DNA of 64,000 bases from Limnospira fusiformis SAG 85.79 (GTDB lineage Bacteria; Cyanobacteriota; Cyanobacteriia; Cyanobacteriales; Microcoleaceae): assembly GCF_012516315.1 (NCBI RefSeq), contig NZ_CP051185.1:5089363-5153362 (forward strand), read 5' to 3'. A model generated the notes under the pieces. It saw only the letters and a program-made list of their open reading frames with translations, made no database searches and had not been told where the DNA came from. A program made the position numbers and the translations under genes. Below are positions 38,323 through 47,511 of this stretch, one piece after another (within the stretch, counting starts at the first letter, position 1; each line of letters starts with the position of its first letter).

Positions 38323-40770
38323 ATGAACCAAACCGCTGCGATCGCCCTAGGATTAGCCTATATTGTCGGATTACTAATGGCGAGCTTTAGCTGGGGAGGA
38401 TATTCTCTCCTCGCCCTAGGAGTCGGAATGGCAATTATGACAACCATTTGGCAATATAAACTCCGTGGCCGTCTGATTAAGCCAAATTCTCCGACTACTA
38501 CAAACCGCCGTCAAAGGCAACGTAGACAAAGGACATCTGATCCAGATAGGTTGACAGTCCCCCGACCTCCTATCCCTAGAAGCCTTTGGCTAGTAGCTGG
38601 ATTAATAGGTTTCCTCGCTACCCTATATTTTCAACTACAAACTCCACAACCAGGGCCTCATGACATTAGCAGATTAATTGTCAGCGGTGGTAATGCCGAA
38701 AACCTGGTAATCACCGTCTGGGGAAGGGTGATTAGTTCTCCACGGGTCACTCGTTCAGGAAATGTCCAGTTTTGGCTACAGGCTAACCTTGTTAACCAGA
38801 TTACCAGTAATGATCAGAACAGCCCGGTTCAGGTTAACAAAACAGTTACAGGTAAACTTTATGTTACCGTACCCATTCTACAAGCCACAGGATTACAAGG
38901 CAACGAAACTGTTTCTGTGACCGGAACTTTATATGCACCAAAATCCCCTTTAAATCCTGGTAGCTTTGATTTTAAAGCCTATCTCGCCAGACAAGGGGGG
39001 TTTGCGGGAATGTATGGTCGCCACCTCTCTATTAACACTACCCCTAGGTGGGGACTGTCTAGGGTGCGACAGCGAATTGTCAGGGCTAAGGTTCAGGGTT
39101 TGGATGTTACCAAAGGCACACTATTATCAGCCATGGTTTTGGGGCGGCGGGCTGTGGATATCTCCCCAGAAATTAGCGATCGCTTTGTGCGAGTTGGTTT
39201 AGCTCATACTTTAGCCGCTTCTGGGTTTCATGTCTCTTTACTTCTGGGCGTAGTCCTAGCTTTGACAGCCCGCTGGTCTCCTAAGTTGAGATTGGTTTTT
39301 GGTGCAACTATCCTATTGTTATATGTCGGATTAACTGGGGGTTCGGCTTCCGTACTGCGGGCGGCTTTAATGGGGTTAGCTGCGTTGGTGGGTGTCGTCA
39401 TGAAACGACAGGTGCGACCCTTGGCTGTGTTATTAGCTGTAGCCGTTTTCTTATTGTTATGGAATCCTCTATTGATTCAAGACTTAGGATTTCAATTCAG
39501 CTTTTTGGCAACTCTGGGGCTATTGGTGACTGTACCACCTTTGATGCGATCGCTACAATGGCTTCCCCCAGTAATTGCTAGTTGTATAGCAGTTCCTATC
39601 GCCGCCACCGTTTGGATTCTTCCCCTGCAAATTTATGTGTTTAATTTGGTATCACCATTCAGTATTTTTGTCAATATTTTGGTGGTGCCTTTTATTACAG
39701 TCATTACCCTGGGAGGAATGCTAACTGCATCGGTCGCGATCATCTCGCCCTGGGCGGCTGCCGCTCTAGCCACCGCTTTATATTACCCCCTAGAAGGGTT
39801 AATTTATATAGTCGAATTTTTTAATGATTTACCTGGCAATTCCATCGCTGTAGGCAGTTTATATATGGCACAATTAATCGGTTTATATACCATTAATATA
39901 TTGCTCTGTTTATTGCCGATACTCCTACCGGAAAAAGTTGGTAAAACTGACCAGAAGAAGAAAACCAGAAACCATAGCCGATTTTATGCCGTTATCGCTG
40001 GTATATTAATGGCGATCGCCATCATCACTTTACCCATGGCTTATGCTCAATTTACCCAATTTCGAGTCACCGTTTTAGCTACCGCCGAAAAACCTATTCT
40101 GGTCGTGGAAGATCGCGATCGCGTTTTGTTAGTAAATGCCGGGGATGAACGCACCGTTAAATTTACCGTTTTGCCCTTTTTACTAAGGCAGGGAATTAAT
40201 CAGATTGATTGGGCTATTCTCACTCACCCTCAGCTAGGCTTGACTATCGGTTTCCCACATATTTTAGACACTTTACCAATTCATAAATTCTATGATACTC
40301 CCGCTTCTAAGAATGCTTACCAAGTGAGCGCCCAGGCTATTCAAAATAAAATTGTTAGCGCCCAAGGACAATATCTAACTCTGCCAGTTCAGCAAAATTT
40401 GGATTTAGGAGAAACTCAGGTTACACTGATTAATGCTGAGGTTCCCCTGGTGGAATTTATGATCAGCGATCGCCGCTGGCTACTCATGGGAAATATCCCC
40501 AAACAACAACAATCACAGTTGTTACAACAGTATGATTTATCCCCCGTTGATGTCCTCTGGTGGTTGGGTAACGATTTGAATGCTCAACTACTAGAGACCC
40601 TCAAACCCCAAGTGGCGATCGCCACCACTGATACCCTCAGTCCGGAAACATCTCAAATGCTCGAAAATCTTAACATTCAACTATTTTGGACTGGGCGAGA
40701 TGGCGCACTACATTGGACACCACAGCAGGGCTTTTCCCCTAGCATTACCGCCGACCAAACCGTTGACTGA
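38323..40770 (+). CDS. comEC: ComEC/Rec2 competence channel protein
   Basis: ComEC conducts single-stranded DNA into the cytoplasm during natural transformation. The 815-residue protein has the N-terminal membrane and OB-like part (VTVWGRVISSPRVTR), the competence domain (GTLLSAMVLGRRAVDIS, then LAHTLAASGFHVSLLLGV) and many helices. A C-terminal metallo-beta-lactamase-like region follows (ILVVEDRDRVLLVNAGDE, WAILTHPQLGLTIGF) that lacks the full HxHxDH zinc motif. The last codon and TGA stop (40768-40770) fall at the very end of the IS607 copy, so the C-terminus may have been altered slightly by the insertion. Confidence 0.92.
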   Translation: MNQTAAIALGLAYIVGLLMASFSWGGYSLLALGVGMAIMTTIWQYKLRGRLIKPNSPTTTNRRQRQRRQRTSDPDRLTVPRPPIPRSLWLVAGLIGFLATLYFQLQTPQPGPHDISRLIVSGGNAENLVITVWGRVISSPRVTRSGNVQFWLQANLVNQITSNDQNSPVQVNKTVTGKLYVTVPILQATGLQGNETVSVTGTLYAPKSPLNPGSFDFKAYLARQGGFAGMYGRHLSINTTPRWGLSRVRQRIVRAKVQGLDVTKGTLLSAMVLGRRAVDISPEISDRFVRVGLAHTLAASGFHVSLLLGVVLALTARWSPKLRLVFGATILLLYVGLTGGSASVLRAALMGLAALVGVVMKRQVRPLAVLLAVAVFLLLWNPLLIQDLGFQFSFLATLGLLVTVPPLMRSLQWLPPVIASCIAVPIAATVWILPLQIYVFNLVSPFSIFVNILVVPFITVITLGGMLTASVAIISPWAAAALATALYYPLEGLIYIVEFFNDLPGNSIAVGSLYMAQLIGLYTINILLCLLPILLPEKVGKTDQKKKTRNHSRFYAVIAGILMAIAIITLPMAYAQFTQFRVTVLATAEKPILVVEDRDRVLLVNAGDERTVKFTVLPFLLRQGINQIDWAILTHPQLGLTIGFPHILDTLPIHKFYDTPASKNAYQVSAQAIQNKIVSAQGQYLTLPVQQNLDLGETQVTLINAEVPLVEFMISDRRWLLMGNIPKQQQSQLLQQYDLSPVDVLWWLGNDLNAQLLETLKPQVAIATTDTLSPETSQMLENLNIQLFWTGRDGALHWTPQQGFSPSITADQTVD

Positions 40771-40775
40771 TACAT

Positions 40776-41922
40776 TTACGCGACATTTATCCGGCTATTG
40801 CCTGACAATGCGACGATAGCACTATTACCCGTTAAGGTAACAGAGGCGGTATCCCGCAAAGCTTTTAGAAAGATTCCAAAAGCACCGTTCCAGTCCCTGG
40901 GTAGAGTGAACCCACACTCAGGACATCGGAACACTTTTGAGCCACCTAGCTGGGAATGCACATGACCACAGTGAGTACAGGTTTTGCTGGTGTATTCTTC
41001 CGTCACATCTACAACTGTGGTTCCAGTTATCTCGGCTTGATGTCTCAGGGTTAGTTTGAATCGATAATGCGCCCATGTCAGCATGGCGCGGGCAGTCTTA
41101 GACCTGATTAGACGCTTCACCTTGGCAACCATATCGGAAGTCTCGAAGGTGGGCAAAAAAATTAGGCTGTAGTTGTGAGTCAAGTAGTGAGCAATTTGTT
41201 TGTGGGCTTCATCAACTAGATTGCGGATTTTGGTTCTCATTCGTTGAGCCGCTTGCCTCATCCGTCGCCTCCTTGAACGACAGGGTTCCTTGGCGATTCG
41301 GCTGATCAAATCATCCAAATGTTGACATAGCCTAGTAATGCCTCCAATATCCCCGGAGCCCAATTCCAGAAATCGTGAACCATCAAACCCGGTTATGAAA
41401 GTTCGGACACCCGGGTCTAATGCAATCACGCCAGTAGCGTCAGTTGGGGTAACGGCAACTGGTTCAGGGAAAATCGCCAACCATCGACCTTTGGTAAACA
41501 CCAACTGAGTCCCTTGCCCGCAAGTTTTAGGGATGGGTTCGGAAACCATGAAAGTTAATCCTTTCGTTAGTCTTGGATACCAACTCCCTGAAGAGAAATT
41601 AGCATTGTTAAACTTGATGGCTTGAGAACTATCCCGACAGCTCCTAAACCTGGCGCCTGGACTGGCTGAAAAGGCGAGATAGGCATCAAAGATAGCATTC
41701 TGCCGAATGTGGCAGGGTGTTTCTTTGACCCATGCAGGCAAGTCGCTCTGCATCACTTTATTGCGTAACTTTAACTTGCTTAGTCGTTTACCACTCCGGG
41801 ATAATGCAATTGCTTGGTTGTAGCAATACCGACAAGCGGCCAACCATTTGCGCCAGACTTGATTTAGCTCGGGGCTGGGGTAAATCCGGATCTTCTTTGA
41901 CCTGAGTTTTGTATTTACGCAC
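40776..41922 (-). CDS. tnpB: TnpB RNA-guided nuclease, RuvC core intact, start disturbed
   Basis: TnpB proteins are omega-RNA-guided DNA nucleases, ancestral to Cas12. Visible: KKIRIYPSPELNQVWRKWLAACR at the start, RuvC-I Asp in GVIALDPGVRTF, RuvC-II Glu in IFLPTFETSDMV, the zinc ribbon CTHCGHVHSQLGG with CPECG, and RuvC-III Asp in LPRDWNGAFG. The open frame continues far upstream, to 42470, but that part is the shadow of tnpA. The expected GTG start (41922-41920) is in the tnpA frame, and one extra base just after it (gtcaaaGaagatc) would put it out of frame. The protein may therefore not be made unless another start is used. The omega-RNA would overlap the 3' end, with a guide taken from comEC sequence. 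Confidence 0.78.
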
Positions 41923-42456
41923 TCCGTATAATCGGGAACTGAAGCAGTGGAAGAGGGCGAGGATGTCCTCAACCATTTCTCGTTCTGGACTGAGACTTGT
42001 CTGGTTGAGAACCATGAGTGAGCACCTGTTTTGCTCACAGAGCCATCGAAACAAGTCAAATCCAAACCTTGCCAATCGGTCTTGGTGGGCAATGACAACC
42101 ATGCGGACATCTCCTGACAAATGATGTCCCAGTCAGGCCAGCATTTTCTTTCCCTTGAAGTTGAGCCCGCCTCCGATTTCTGAGACGACTTCTGCTTCGG
42201 GGTAGAGGTTGGACAGTGCGGCCACCTGTCGGTTGAGGTCTGACTGCTGGGCGCAGCTACTAACTCTGGCATAGATAACGACTTTGCGTTTGTCACTGCC
42301 TGATTTGGCAGCAGTATATGACTCAACGTTGTATCGTCGTTGCCCAGCGGGGGTTCTGATGGTGTCGATTGAGCCATTGTCGTCCCATCTGCGGAGTGTT
42401 CTTTCATGGACTCCAAGGATTTGGGCGGCTTCCTTGGGTTTGACATATCTGGCAAT
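41788..42456 (-). pseudogene. tnpA: IS607 serine recombinase TnpA, inactivated
   Basis: Read in frame on the minus strand: IARYVKPKEAAQILGVHE (MerR-type HTH), RKVVIYARVSS (catalytic Ser region of serine recombinases), NRQVAALSNLYPEAEVVSE, a TGA stop at 42135-42133, then SGDVRMVVIAHQDRLARFG and MVEDILALFHCFSSRLYG. The expected start codon is ATT (42456-42454) rather than ATG/GTG. Two independent lesions make it a pseudogene. It overlaps tnpB, as is normal for this IS group. Confidence 0.85.
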
Positions 42457-42564
42457 AGGTTTATCCTCAACTCTTCTCGCTTATTAGACCCTATTGCCCT
42501 AAAATATTAACCTAATTTGAGATTAAATCATGCTCCTTTTTGTGACACTCCTAGGTAATCATAC

Positions 42565-42730
42565 CGTAGGGTGCGTCAGACACCGAGAATTATCATCAAC
42601 ACCCGATAATTGATTTCTGACGCACCAGACACCGAGAATTATCATCAAAGCCCAGATAATTGATTGAGGTGCGTAGCGCCGATAATGATTCGGTGAGGAT
42701 GTAGATAGCCTGCTTCTGACGCACCCTACG
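42565..42730. repeat. MITE-like element with perfect 15-bp terminal inverted repeats
   Basis: cgtagggtgcgtcag (42565-42579) and ctgacgcaccctacg (42716-42730) are perfect inverted repeats bounding 166 bases without a coding frame. Inside, a direct repeat cagacaccgagaattatc occurs twice (from 42577 and from 42628). GGGTGCGTCAGAC-type elements are familiar as dispersed non-autonomous elements in cyanobacterial genomes (recollection). Confidence 0.75.
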
Positions 42731-42753
42731 AAAATGATTAAGTCGAACCTAGG

Positions 42754-44436
42754 TTACAAATTTACATCCGTGACCGCGCCGCGACTGCTAGTGGATACCA
42801 ACTTAGCATACTTAGCTAGGACTCCCCTCGTATAGCGAGGTTGACGAGGCTGCCATTCCTCCCGTCGCGCCTGTAATTCCTCATCAGAGATATTAATTTG
42901 TAATAGGCGGGCTTTAGCATCAATAGTAATACTATCGCCCTCCTTCACTAAGGCGATCGCACCTCCGACCGCCGCCTCTGGAGCCACATGACCCACAACC
43001 AGACCATAGGTTCCCCCTGAGAAGCGACCATCAGTAATCAGCCCCACAGAATCCCCCAAACCAGCCCCAATAATCGCCGAAGTAGGAGCCAGCATCTCCC
43101 GCATTCCCGGCCCCCCTTTCGGGCCTTCATAGCGGACGATAATCACATCTCCCGGATTAATTGAACCCGCCAGAATTGCCTCAAGACATTCCTCCTCCGA
43201 CTCAAACACCCTAGCCGGTCCAGTAATTTGAGGATTTTTGACCCCAGTAATTTTAGCCACAGACCCCTCCGAAGCCAAATTACCCTTGAGAATAGCCAAA
43301 TGTCCTTGAGCATACATAGGATTATCCCAAGGGCGAATCACCTCCTGGTTAGGGTCAGGTTCAGCCGGGATATCAGTCAACTGTTCCGCAATAGTTTTAC
43401 CAGTAATCGTCAAAGCATCGCCATGTAACAAGCCATGTTCCAACAACATTTTCATCACCTGGGGAACTCCCCCAGCTTGGTGAAATTCTGTAGTTACAAA
43501 CCGACCACTAGGTTTCAGGTCGCACAATACCGGAACCCGTTGTCGCATAGTTTCAAAATCATCCAGAGTTAGTTCTACCCCCATAGAACTGGCGATCGCC
43601 AGTAAATGTAGCACCGCATTAGTAGAACCCCCCACAGCCATAATCACCGCCATAGCATTTTCAAAAGCATCACGGGTGAGAATTTGGCTCGGTAAAATCT
43701 GTTTCCGAATCGCCTCAGCCAATACAAACGCCGATTGTTCAGTGCTTTCCGCTTTCTCCGCATCTTCAGCCGCCATAGTCGAAGAGTACATCAAACTCAT
43801 CCCCATAGCCTCAAAAGCTGACGACATAGTATTAGCCGTAAACATACCACCACAGGAACCCGCCCCAGGACAAGCATTGCGTTCAATCCCCAGTAATTCC
43901 TCATCAGGGATTTTCCCCGCGCTATGTTGTCCCACCGCTTCAAAGGCGCTAACCACAGTGAGGTCACAGCCATTATAGTGACCCGGTTTGATAGTTCCCC
44001 CGTAAACGAAAATTGCCGGAATATTCATGCGAGCAATGGCAATCATCGCCCCAGGCATATTTTTATCACATCCGCCAATAGCTAACACCCCATCCATACT
44101 CTGACCATTACAGACAGTTTCTATGGAATCGGCAATTACATCCCGCGACACTAGGGAATATTTCATCCCCTCCGTACCCATAGAGATACCATCACTGATA
44201 GTAATCGTTCCAAACAGTTGGGGCATAGTTCCCGATTGTCTCAGGGCCGCTTCTGCCCGTAATGCTAAATCATTTAAGCCCATATTGCAGGGAGTAATGG
44301 TACTATAACCATTAGCAATGCCCACAATGGGTTTATTGAAATCCTCATCGCCAAAGCCTACAGCCCTTAACATAGCCCGGTTAGGGGTTCGCTGATTGCC
44401 CTGGGTAATTGCTTTACTTCTCAAATTATCTGACAT
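42754..44436 (-). CDS. ilvD: Dihydroxy-acid dehydratase
   Basis: IlvD dehydrates 2,3-dihydroxy-isovalerate and its homologue in valine, leucine and isoleucine synthesis (EC 4.2.1.9). The 560-residue protein carries the iron-sulfur ligands Cys50 ([10 protein letters not shown]), Cys123 ([10 protein letters not shown]) and Cys195 ([16 protein letters not shown]). This is the three-Cys pattern of the oxygen-stable [2Fe-2S] type typical of plants and cyanobacteria. The C-terminal [18 protein letters not shown] stretch is conserved. It is monocistronic, as far as the window shows. Confidence 0.97.
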   Translation of the reverse strand: MSDNLRSKAITQGNQRTPNRAMLRAVGFGDEDFNKPIVGIANGYSTITPCNMGLNDLALRAEAALRQSGTMPQLFGTITISDGISMGTEGMKYSLVSRDVIADSIETVCNGQSMDGVLAIGGCDKNMPGAMIAIARMNIPAIFVYGGTIKPGHYNGCDLTVVSAFEAVGQHSAGKIPDEELLGIERNACPGAGSCGGMFTANTMSSAFEAMGMSLMYSSTMAAEDAEKAESTEQSAFVLAEAIRKQILPSQILTRDAFENAMAVIMAVGGSTNAVLHLLAIASSMGVELTLDDFETMRQRVPVLCDLKPSGRFVTTEFHQAGGVPQVMKMLLEHGLLHGDALTITGKTIAEQLTDIPAEPDPNQEVIRPWDNPMYAQGHLAILKGNLASEGSVAKITGVKNPQITGPARVFESEEECLEAILAGSINPGDVIIVRYEGPKGGPGMREMLAPTSAIIGAGLGDSVGLITDGRFSGGTYGLVVGHVAPEAAVGGAIALVKEGDSITIDAKARLLQINISDEELQARREEWQPRQPRYTRGVLAKYAKLVSTSSRGAVTDVNL

Positions 44437-44755
44437 CCCTGGTTTCCTGTTTCTAGTAAATCTTGGGGGGTTGACCTATTTTCTCTGGTATCTTTCCCTA
44501 ACGATCCTATAATTTACCAGGTTAGTGATGCCTAAGCGATCGCTAATTGGGGACAGGATGTGGGGGTTACCCCTCAAATTATGAACTATCACCACCAATG
44601 TGCCGTTTTCAGGAGATGATTATTACATACAGGGTATAACTACGCGGTTGGACATATAGTGCGGAAAGTAGGGAAACTTGTTGAAATCATAATTCTGAGG
44701 GATTTTAGCCCTCAGTTGTTTAATACTGCAATACTGATGATGAGGTTAATTAAAC
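44437..44755. other. Divergent intergenic region between ilvD and the pentapeptide gene
   Basis: No coding frame, repeat or strong hairpin was identified. A HIP1 octamer lies near 44536. The promoters of ilvD and of the pentapeptide-repeat gene must both lie here, but no near-consensus boxes stood out. Confidence 0.4.
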
Positions 44756-45580
44756 ATGGAGGTTGAGGAGCTACTCAAACAATATGCCGCCGGAGAGAGA
44801 ATGTTTCGGTCTGTTAACCTGGTTGGGGTCAATCTCAGTGATATGGATCTGCGGGAGGTTAGCTTTATCCGGGCTAATCTCGAAAATACTAGCTTCATTA
44901 ATACTAATCTGAGTGGCTCTAATTTCCGTGAGTCTAAATTGATGGGCGTGGATCTCACTGATGCTCAACTCGCTGATGCTAACCTGATTAGCGCTAATTT
45001 AACTGATGCTAATTTTTCTAGGGCTAATCTAACCGGGGCTAGTATGCGGGGGTCTATCTCCAAAAATGTCACCCTAAATATGGCTAATCTTACTGATGCT
45101 AATTTGGCTGAGGCTAATTTTACAGAGGCTAATTTTATTGGCGCTCATCTAGTTAACAGCACTTTGATCCGAACTAATTTGTTAAAAGCTAATTTGAGTG
45201 GTGCTAACTTGGATGGAGCTAATCTCACTAATGTGATTATGCGCGATTCTACCCTTGAGGGTGCTAATTTATCTAATGCTACCCTCAGTGGCGCGATGCT
45301 GATGGGAGCTAATTTTCATCGAGCTGATTTGAGTCGGGTTACTATGGTGGGGGCTGATTTAACTGATGCTAACCTCAGTGAGGCGAATCTACGGGCGGCT
45401 AATGTCAGTTGGACCAGTTTAAGGGGGGCTAATATGAGTCGCGCCCGACTTTATCGCACTAAACTCAATTGGTCTAATCTTAGTGGCGTTAATTTGATTG
45501 AGGCTGTCATGTTGGACACGGTACTCTACCGCGCTAATTTGCGTGATGCTGATTTGCGGGGCGCTATTTTACCTGATTAA
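44756..45580 (+). CDS. Pentapeptide repeat protein
   Basis: The 274-residue protein consists, after ~18 residues, almost entirely of A(D/N)Lxx repeats (for example ADANLISANLTDANFSRANL). These build a four-sided right-handed beta-helix, and the repeat run continues to the last residues (DADLRGAILPD). Such proteins are numerous in cyanobacteria and mostly of unknown role; some bind gyrase or act in transport regulation. There is no signal peptide or membrane segment, so it is cytoplasmic. The short N-terminus MEVEELLKQYAAGERMF is the usual helical cap. Confidence 0.93.
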   Translation: MEVEELLKQYAAGERMFRSVNLVGVNLSDMDLREVSFIRANLENTSFINTNLSGSNFRESKLMGVDLTDAQLADANLISANLTDANFSRANLTGASMRGSISKNVTLNMANLTDANLAEANFTEANFIGAHLVNSTLIRTNLLKANLSGANLDGANLTNVIMRDSTLEGANLSNATLSGAMLMGANFHRADLSRVTMVGADLTDANLSEANLRAANVSWTSLRGANMSRARLYRTKLNWSNLSGVNLIEAVMLDTVLYRANLRDADLRGAILPD

Positions 45581-45587
45581 TTAGCCT

Positions 45588-45692
45588 TTAGGGCGAGAAT
45601 CCCGCAATAATTAGGGGAATTAATATCAGGGCTGTTAACACCACTGTTACTGTGATCGGATCTATCTCGGGCTTTGGTTGCGGATTGCTCAT
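45588..45692 (-). CDS. Possible 34-residue single-span membrane protein
   Basis: This short frame on the minus strand reads MSNPQPKPEIDPITVTVV and continues into a hydrophobic helix (LTALILIPLIIAGF) before its TAA. The organisation (short polar N-terminus, one helix, tiny size) is that of the small subunits of photosynthetic and NDH complexes, but I could not match it to a named one. There is no clear Shine-Dalgarno. It ends 8 bases from the convergent pentapeptide gene. Confidence 0.42.
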   Translation of the reverse strand: MSNPQPKPEIDPITVTVVLTALILIPLIIAGFSP

Positions 45693-46008
45693 GATTATTA
45701 CTTAGTGCTACAGGACATCAAAATTAGTGTTTCTGACTCACCCTTGGTTAATTAGTCTAACTTAGAGATAATCGGCTTGGTATACTCAGAATTGATGGAG
45801 GTCATTATAGCATAGTGTATCAAATTTGTATATATTTATGCTCCATAAGTTCTGATGGAAATCCGGCTCTATACCATGATCAATATGGGTGAATTGCCAT
45901 TGAGGTTTGAGAAACTATTGCTGATGTTAATATTTGTTAATGTGGCTAGAGTGAACCCGACAGAGTATGCTACAAGGTTGAATTAATTTGTGGTGAGGAG
46001 TAATTCCA
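45693..46008. other. Intergenic, promoter side of the secreted protein gene
   Basis: No coding frame. AT-rich, with a GAGGAG ribosome site at its right end serving the ATG at 46009. No repeat or hairpin was recognised. Confidence 0.4.
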
Positions 46009-46416
46009 ATGCAGTGGACAAATAGGTTGAATTTCATTGCCGCTACCCCAACTATTATTGGTATAAGTGTTTTAGGAGTTGCTGTTCCTAAAGCCTTGGC
46101 TGATATTGTCTGTCGGGGAACTATTTTCCGGACCGACGCAGATAACCTATCTTTTTCTGTTCCCTGGAGTCCTAATACTGGCTTTGAACAGGAAGTAGAG
46201 TTTCGTAATGCTCGGACGGGTGCGGGTATCGCTCAATCTTCCCGTTTACAATTCGATCGCAGAAATGATCAAGGTCAACGGGTTTATCGTGGCAATGTCA
46301 GCGGTATGGCTAGTGTCACTTTAATTGATTTGGCAGAGTTTCAACCTAGACCCGGAACTAAAGTTTCCGTATCCTATGATGGTCAATGGGGACGCGGAAC
46401 CTGTTCTGGTCTTTAG
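46009..46416 (+). CDS. Small secreted protein of unknown function
   Basis: The 135-residue precursor has a signal peptide (hydrophobic TPTIIGISVLGVAVPKALA, cleavage near residue 36 before DIVCRGT), leaving a ~100-residue mature domain. Its two Cys, VCRGTIF near the start and GRGTCSGL at the end, could form one disulfide. The composition is beta-rich (RLQFDRRNDQGQRVYRG). No family recognised. A GAGGAG Shine-Dalgarno supports the start. It is monocistronic. Confidence 0.75.
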   Translation: MQWTNRLNFIAATPTIIGISVLGVAVPKALADIVCRGTIFRTDADNLSFSVPWSPNTGFEQEVEFRNARTGAGIAQSSRLQFDRRNDQGQRVYRGNVSGMASVTLIDLAEFQPRPGTKVSVSYDGQWGRGTCSGL

Positions 46417-46848
46417 TATCTTCGATCGCTTAATGTGCCTTATCCTCATCTCTGTGGCAGATATTCCGAAGTTGACAGGGACGTGATCAAACTTAACAAT
46501 AGGTGTCACTTGACAATTCAGGTTATGGTGTTCTGTGCTAGAAATTAGGTAGAGATTTCCCGCTGCGGTGCTGAGGTAAAAACCTAACCCGTAAGTTAAG
46601 AGGGAAGTCTTGTATCTGCTATGATACTTCGTAGCCCAGAGACTCTGGGTGGTAATGCCTGTGGAGCTTAATTTAATCGCAGATTAGTTGAACCAATTAG
46701 GGCGATCCGCTACAATACCAAGTATTGTGCGAGACCTTCGGGTATGAAATAGAGCTGAAATGGGCGAAATAACTACCCGGTGAGGACTTCAACCCCTTGG
46801 TTGATTGGGTCGCATCCCTAGCCATCCCATAACACAGCCTGATTTTTT
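46417..46848. other. Intergenic, unexplained sequence upstream of the tnpB fragment
   Basis: No coding frame. From about 46560 there are several short inverted repeats, for example cgggta/tacccg near 46738-46784, and a GTGCGAGACC string, suggesting a structured RNA or an eroded element. No group II intron reverse transcriptase is present. Confidence 0.35.
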
Positions 46849-47226
46849 GGGCTCACCTTCGAGACTTCCAATATGGTTGCCAAGGTGAAGCGTCTAATCA
46901 GGTCTAAGACTGCCCGCGCCATGCTGACATGGGCGCATTATCGATTCAAACTAACCCTGAGACATAAGCGCGGAAATAACTGAACAGTTGTAGATATGAC
47001 CGAAGAATACACCAGCAAAACCTGTACTCACTGTGGTCATGTCCATTCCCAGCTAGGTGGCTCAAAAGTGTTCCGATGTCCTGAGTGCGGGTTCACTCTA
47101 CCACGGGACTGGAACGGTGCTTTTGGAATCTTTCTAAAAGCTTTGCGGGATACCGCCTCTGTTACCTTAACGGGTAATAGTGCTATCGTCGCATTGTCCG
47201 GGAACAACCGGAAAAATGTCGCGTAA
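46849..47226 (+). pseudogene. tnpB 3' fragment, second copy
   Basis: The sequence is nearly identical to the last third of the tnpB at 40776, from the RuvC-II region (cttcgagacttcc, AKVKRLIRSKTARAMLTWAHY) through the zinc ribbon CTHCGHVHSQLGG to the stop at 47224-47226. A small deletion and rearrangement near 46967-46990 breaks the frame; an ATG at 46996 leaves a 76-codon remnant. The whole 5' part of the gene is missing. Confidence 0.85.
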
Positions 47227-47454
47227 ATGTATCAGGTATCGGAACGGGGCAACAATGTTGGGAGGCTTAGGCCACTTGTACCAACGAACTGCTAGGGAAG
47301 ACCAAGGAAACAGGAATGCCTTATCGCAAGGTAAGGAAGCCCTCATCGTAATCTTGGATTCGATGACGGGAAGATGTCAGAATAAATTGGTTATATTATA
47401 GACCTGGGCTTCGCGAAGGCGAATCTAGGGTGTATAAAATAGCGAGGGGAGGTT
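47227..47454 (+). other. Putative right end of a transposon of the TnpB/IS605 type
   Basis: After the tnpB remnant come an aaggaaacaggaatgcc stretch, a short stem region and a closing aagatgtcag (near 47370-47382). This resembles right ends of cyanobacterial IS200/IS605-type elements, which end with a GATGTCA motif. No gene is supported. The porin promoter probably lies at 47390-47500. Confidence 0.35.
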
Positions 47455-47511
47455 TTGATCTCCTCGTTGCGAAACCTTATCAACCAAGTTATCCGTGTGA
47501 GGAGAGAGAGA

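Larger units (their letters stand above)
40767..42490 (-). mobile_element. IS607-type element with serine recombinase remnant and TnpB
   Basis: The block contains, in transcription order on the minus strand, a MerR-HTH plus serine-recombinase gene (tnpA, dead) overlapping a tnpB gene. The right end is defined by comparison with a second tnpB copy at 46849-47226: both share sequence up to gcgtaaatgtatcag and then diverge, placing the boundary at about 40767. The left end near 42480-42490 is approximate. Confidence 0.75.

Noticed and set aside
41923-42470. N-terminal 180 codons of the long tnpB frame
   Set aside because: They are the out-of-frame shadow of tnpA; the correct frame there encodes an HTH and serine recombinase.
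46620-46850. Group II intron suggested by a GTGCG string
   Set aside because: No reverse transcriptase, no recognisable domain V and no matching 3' end.
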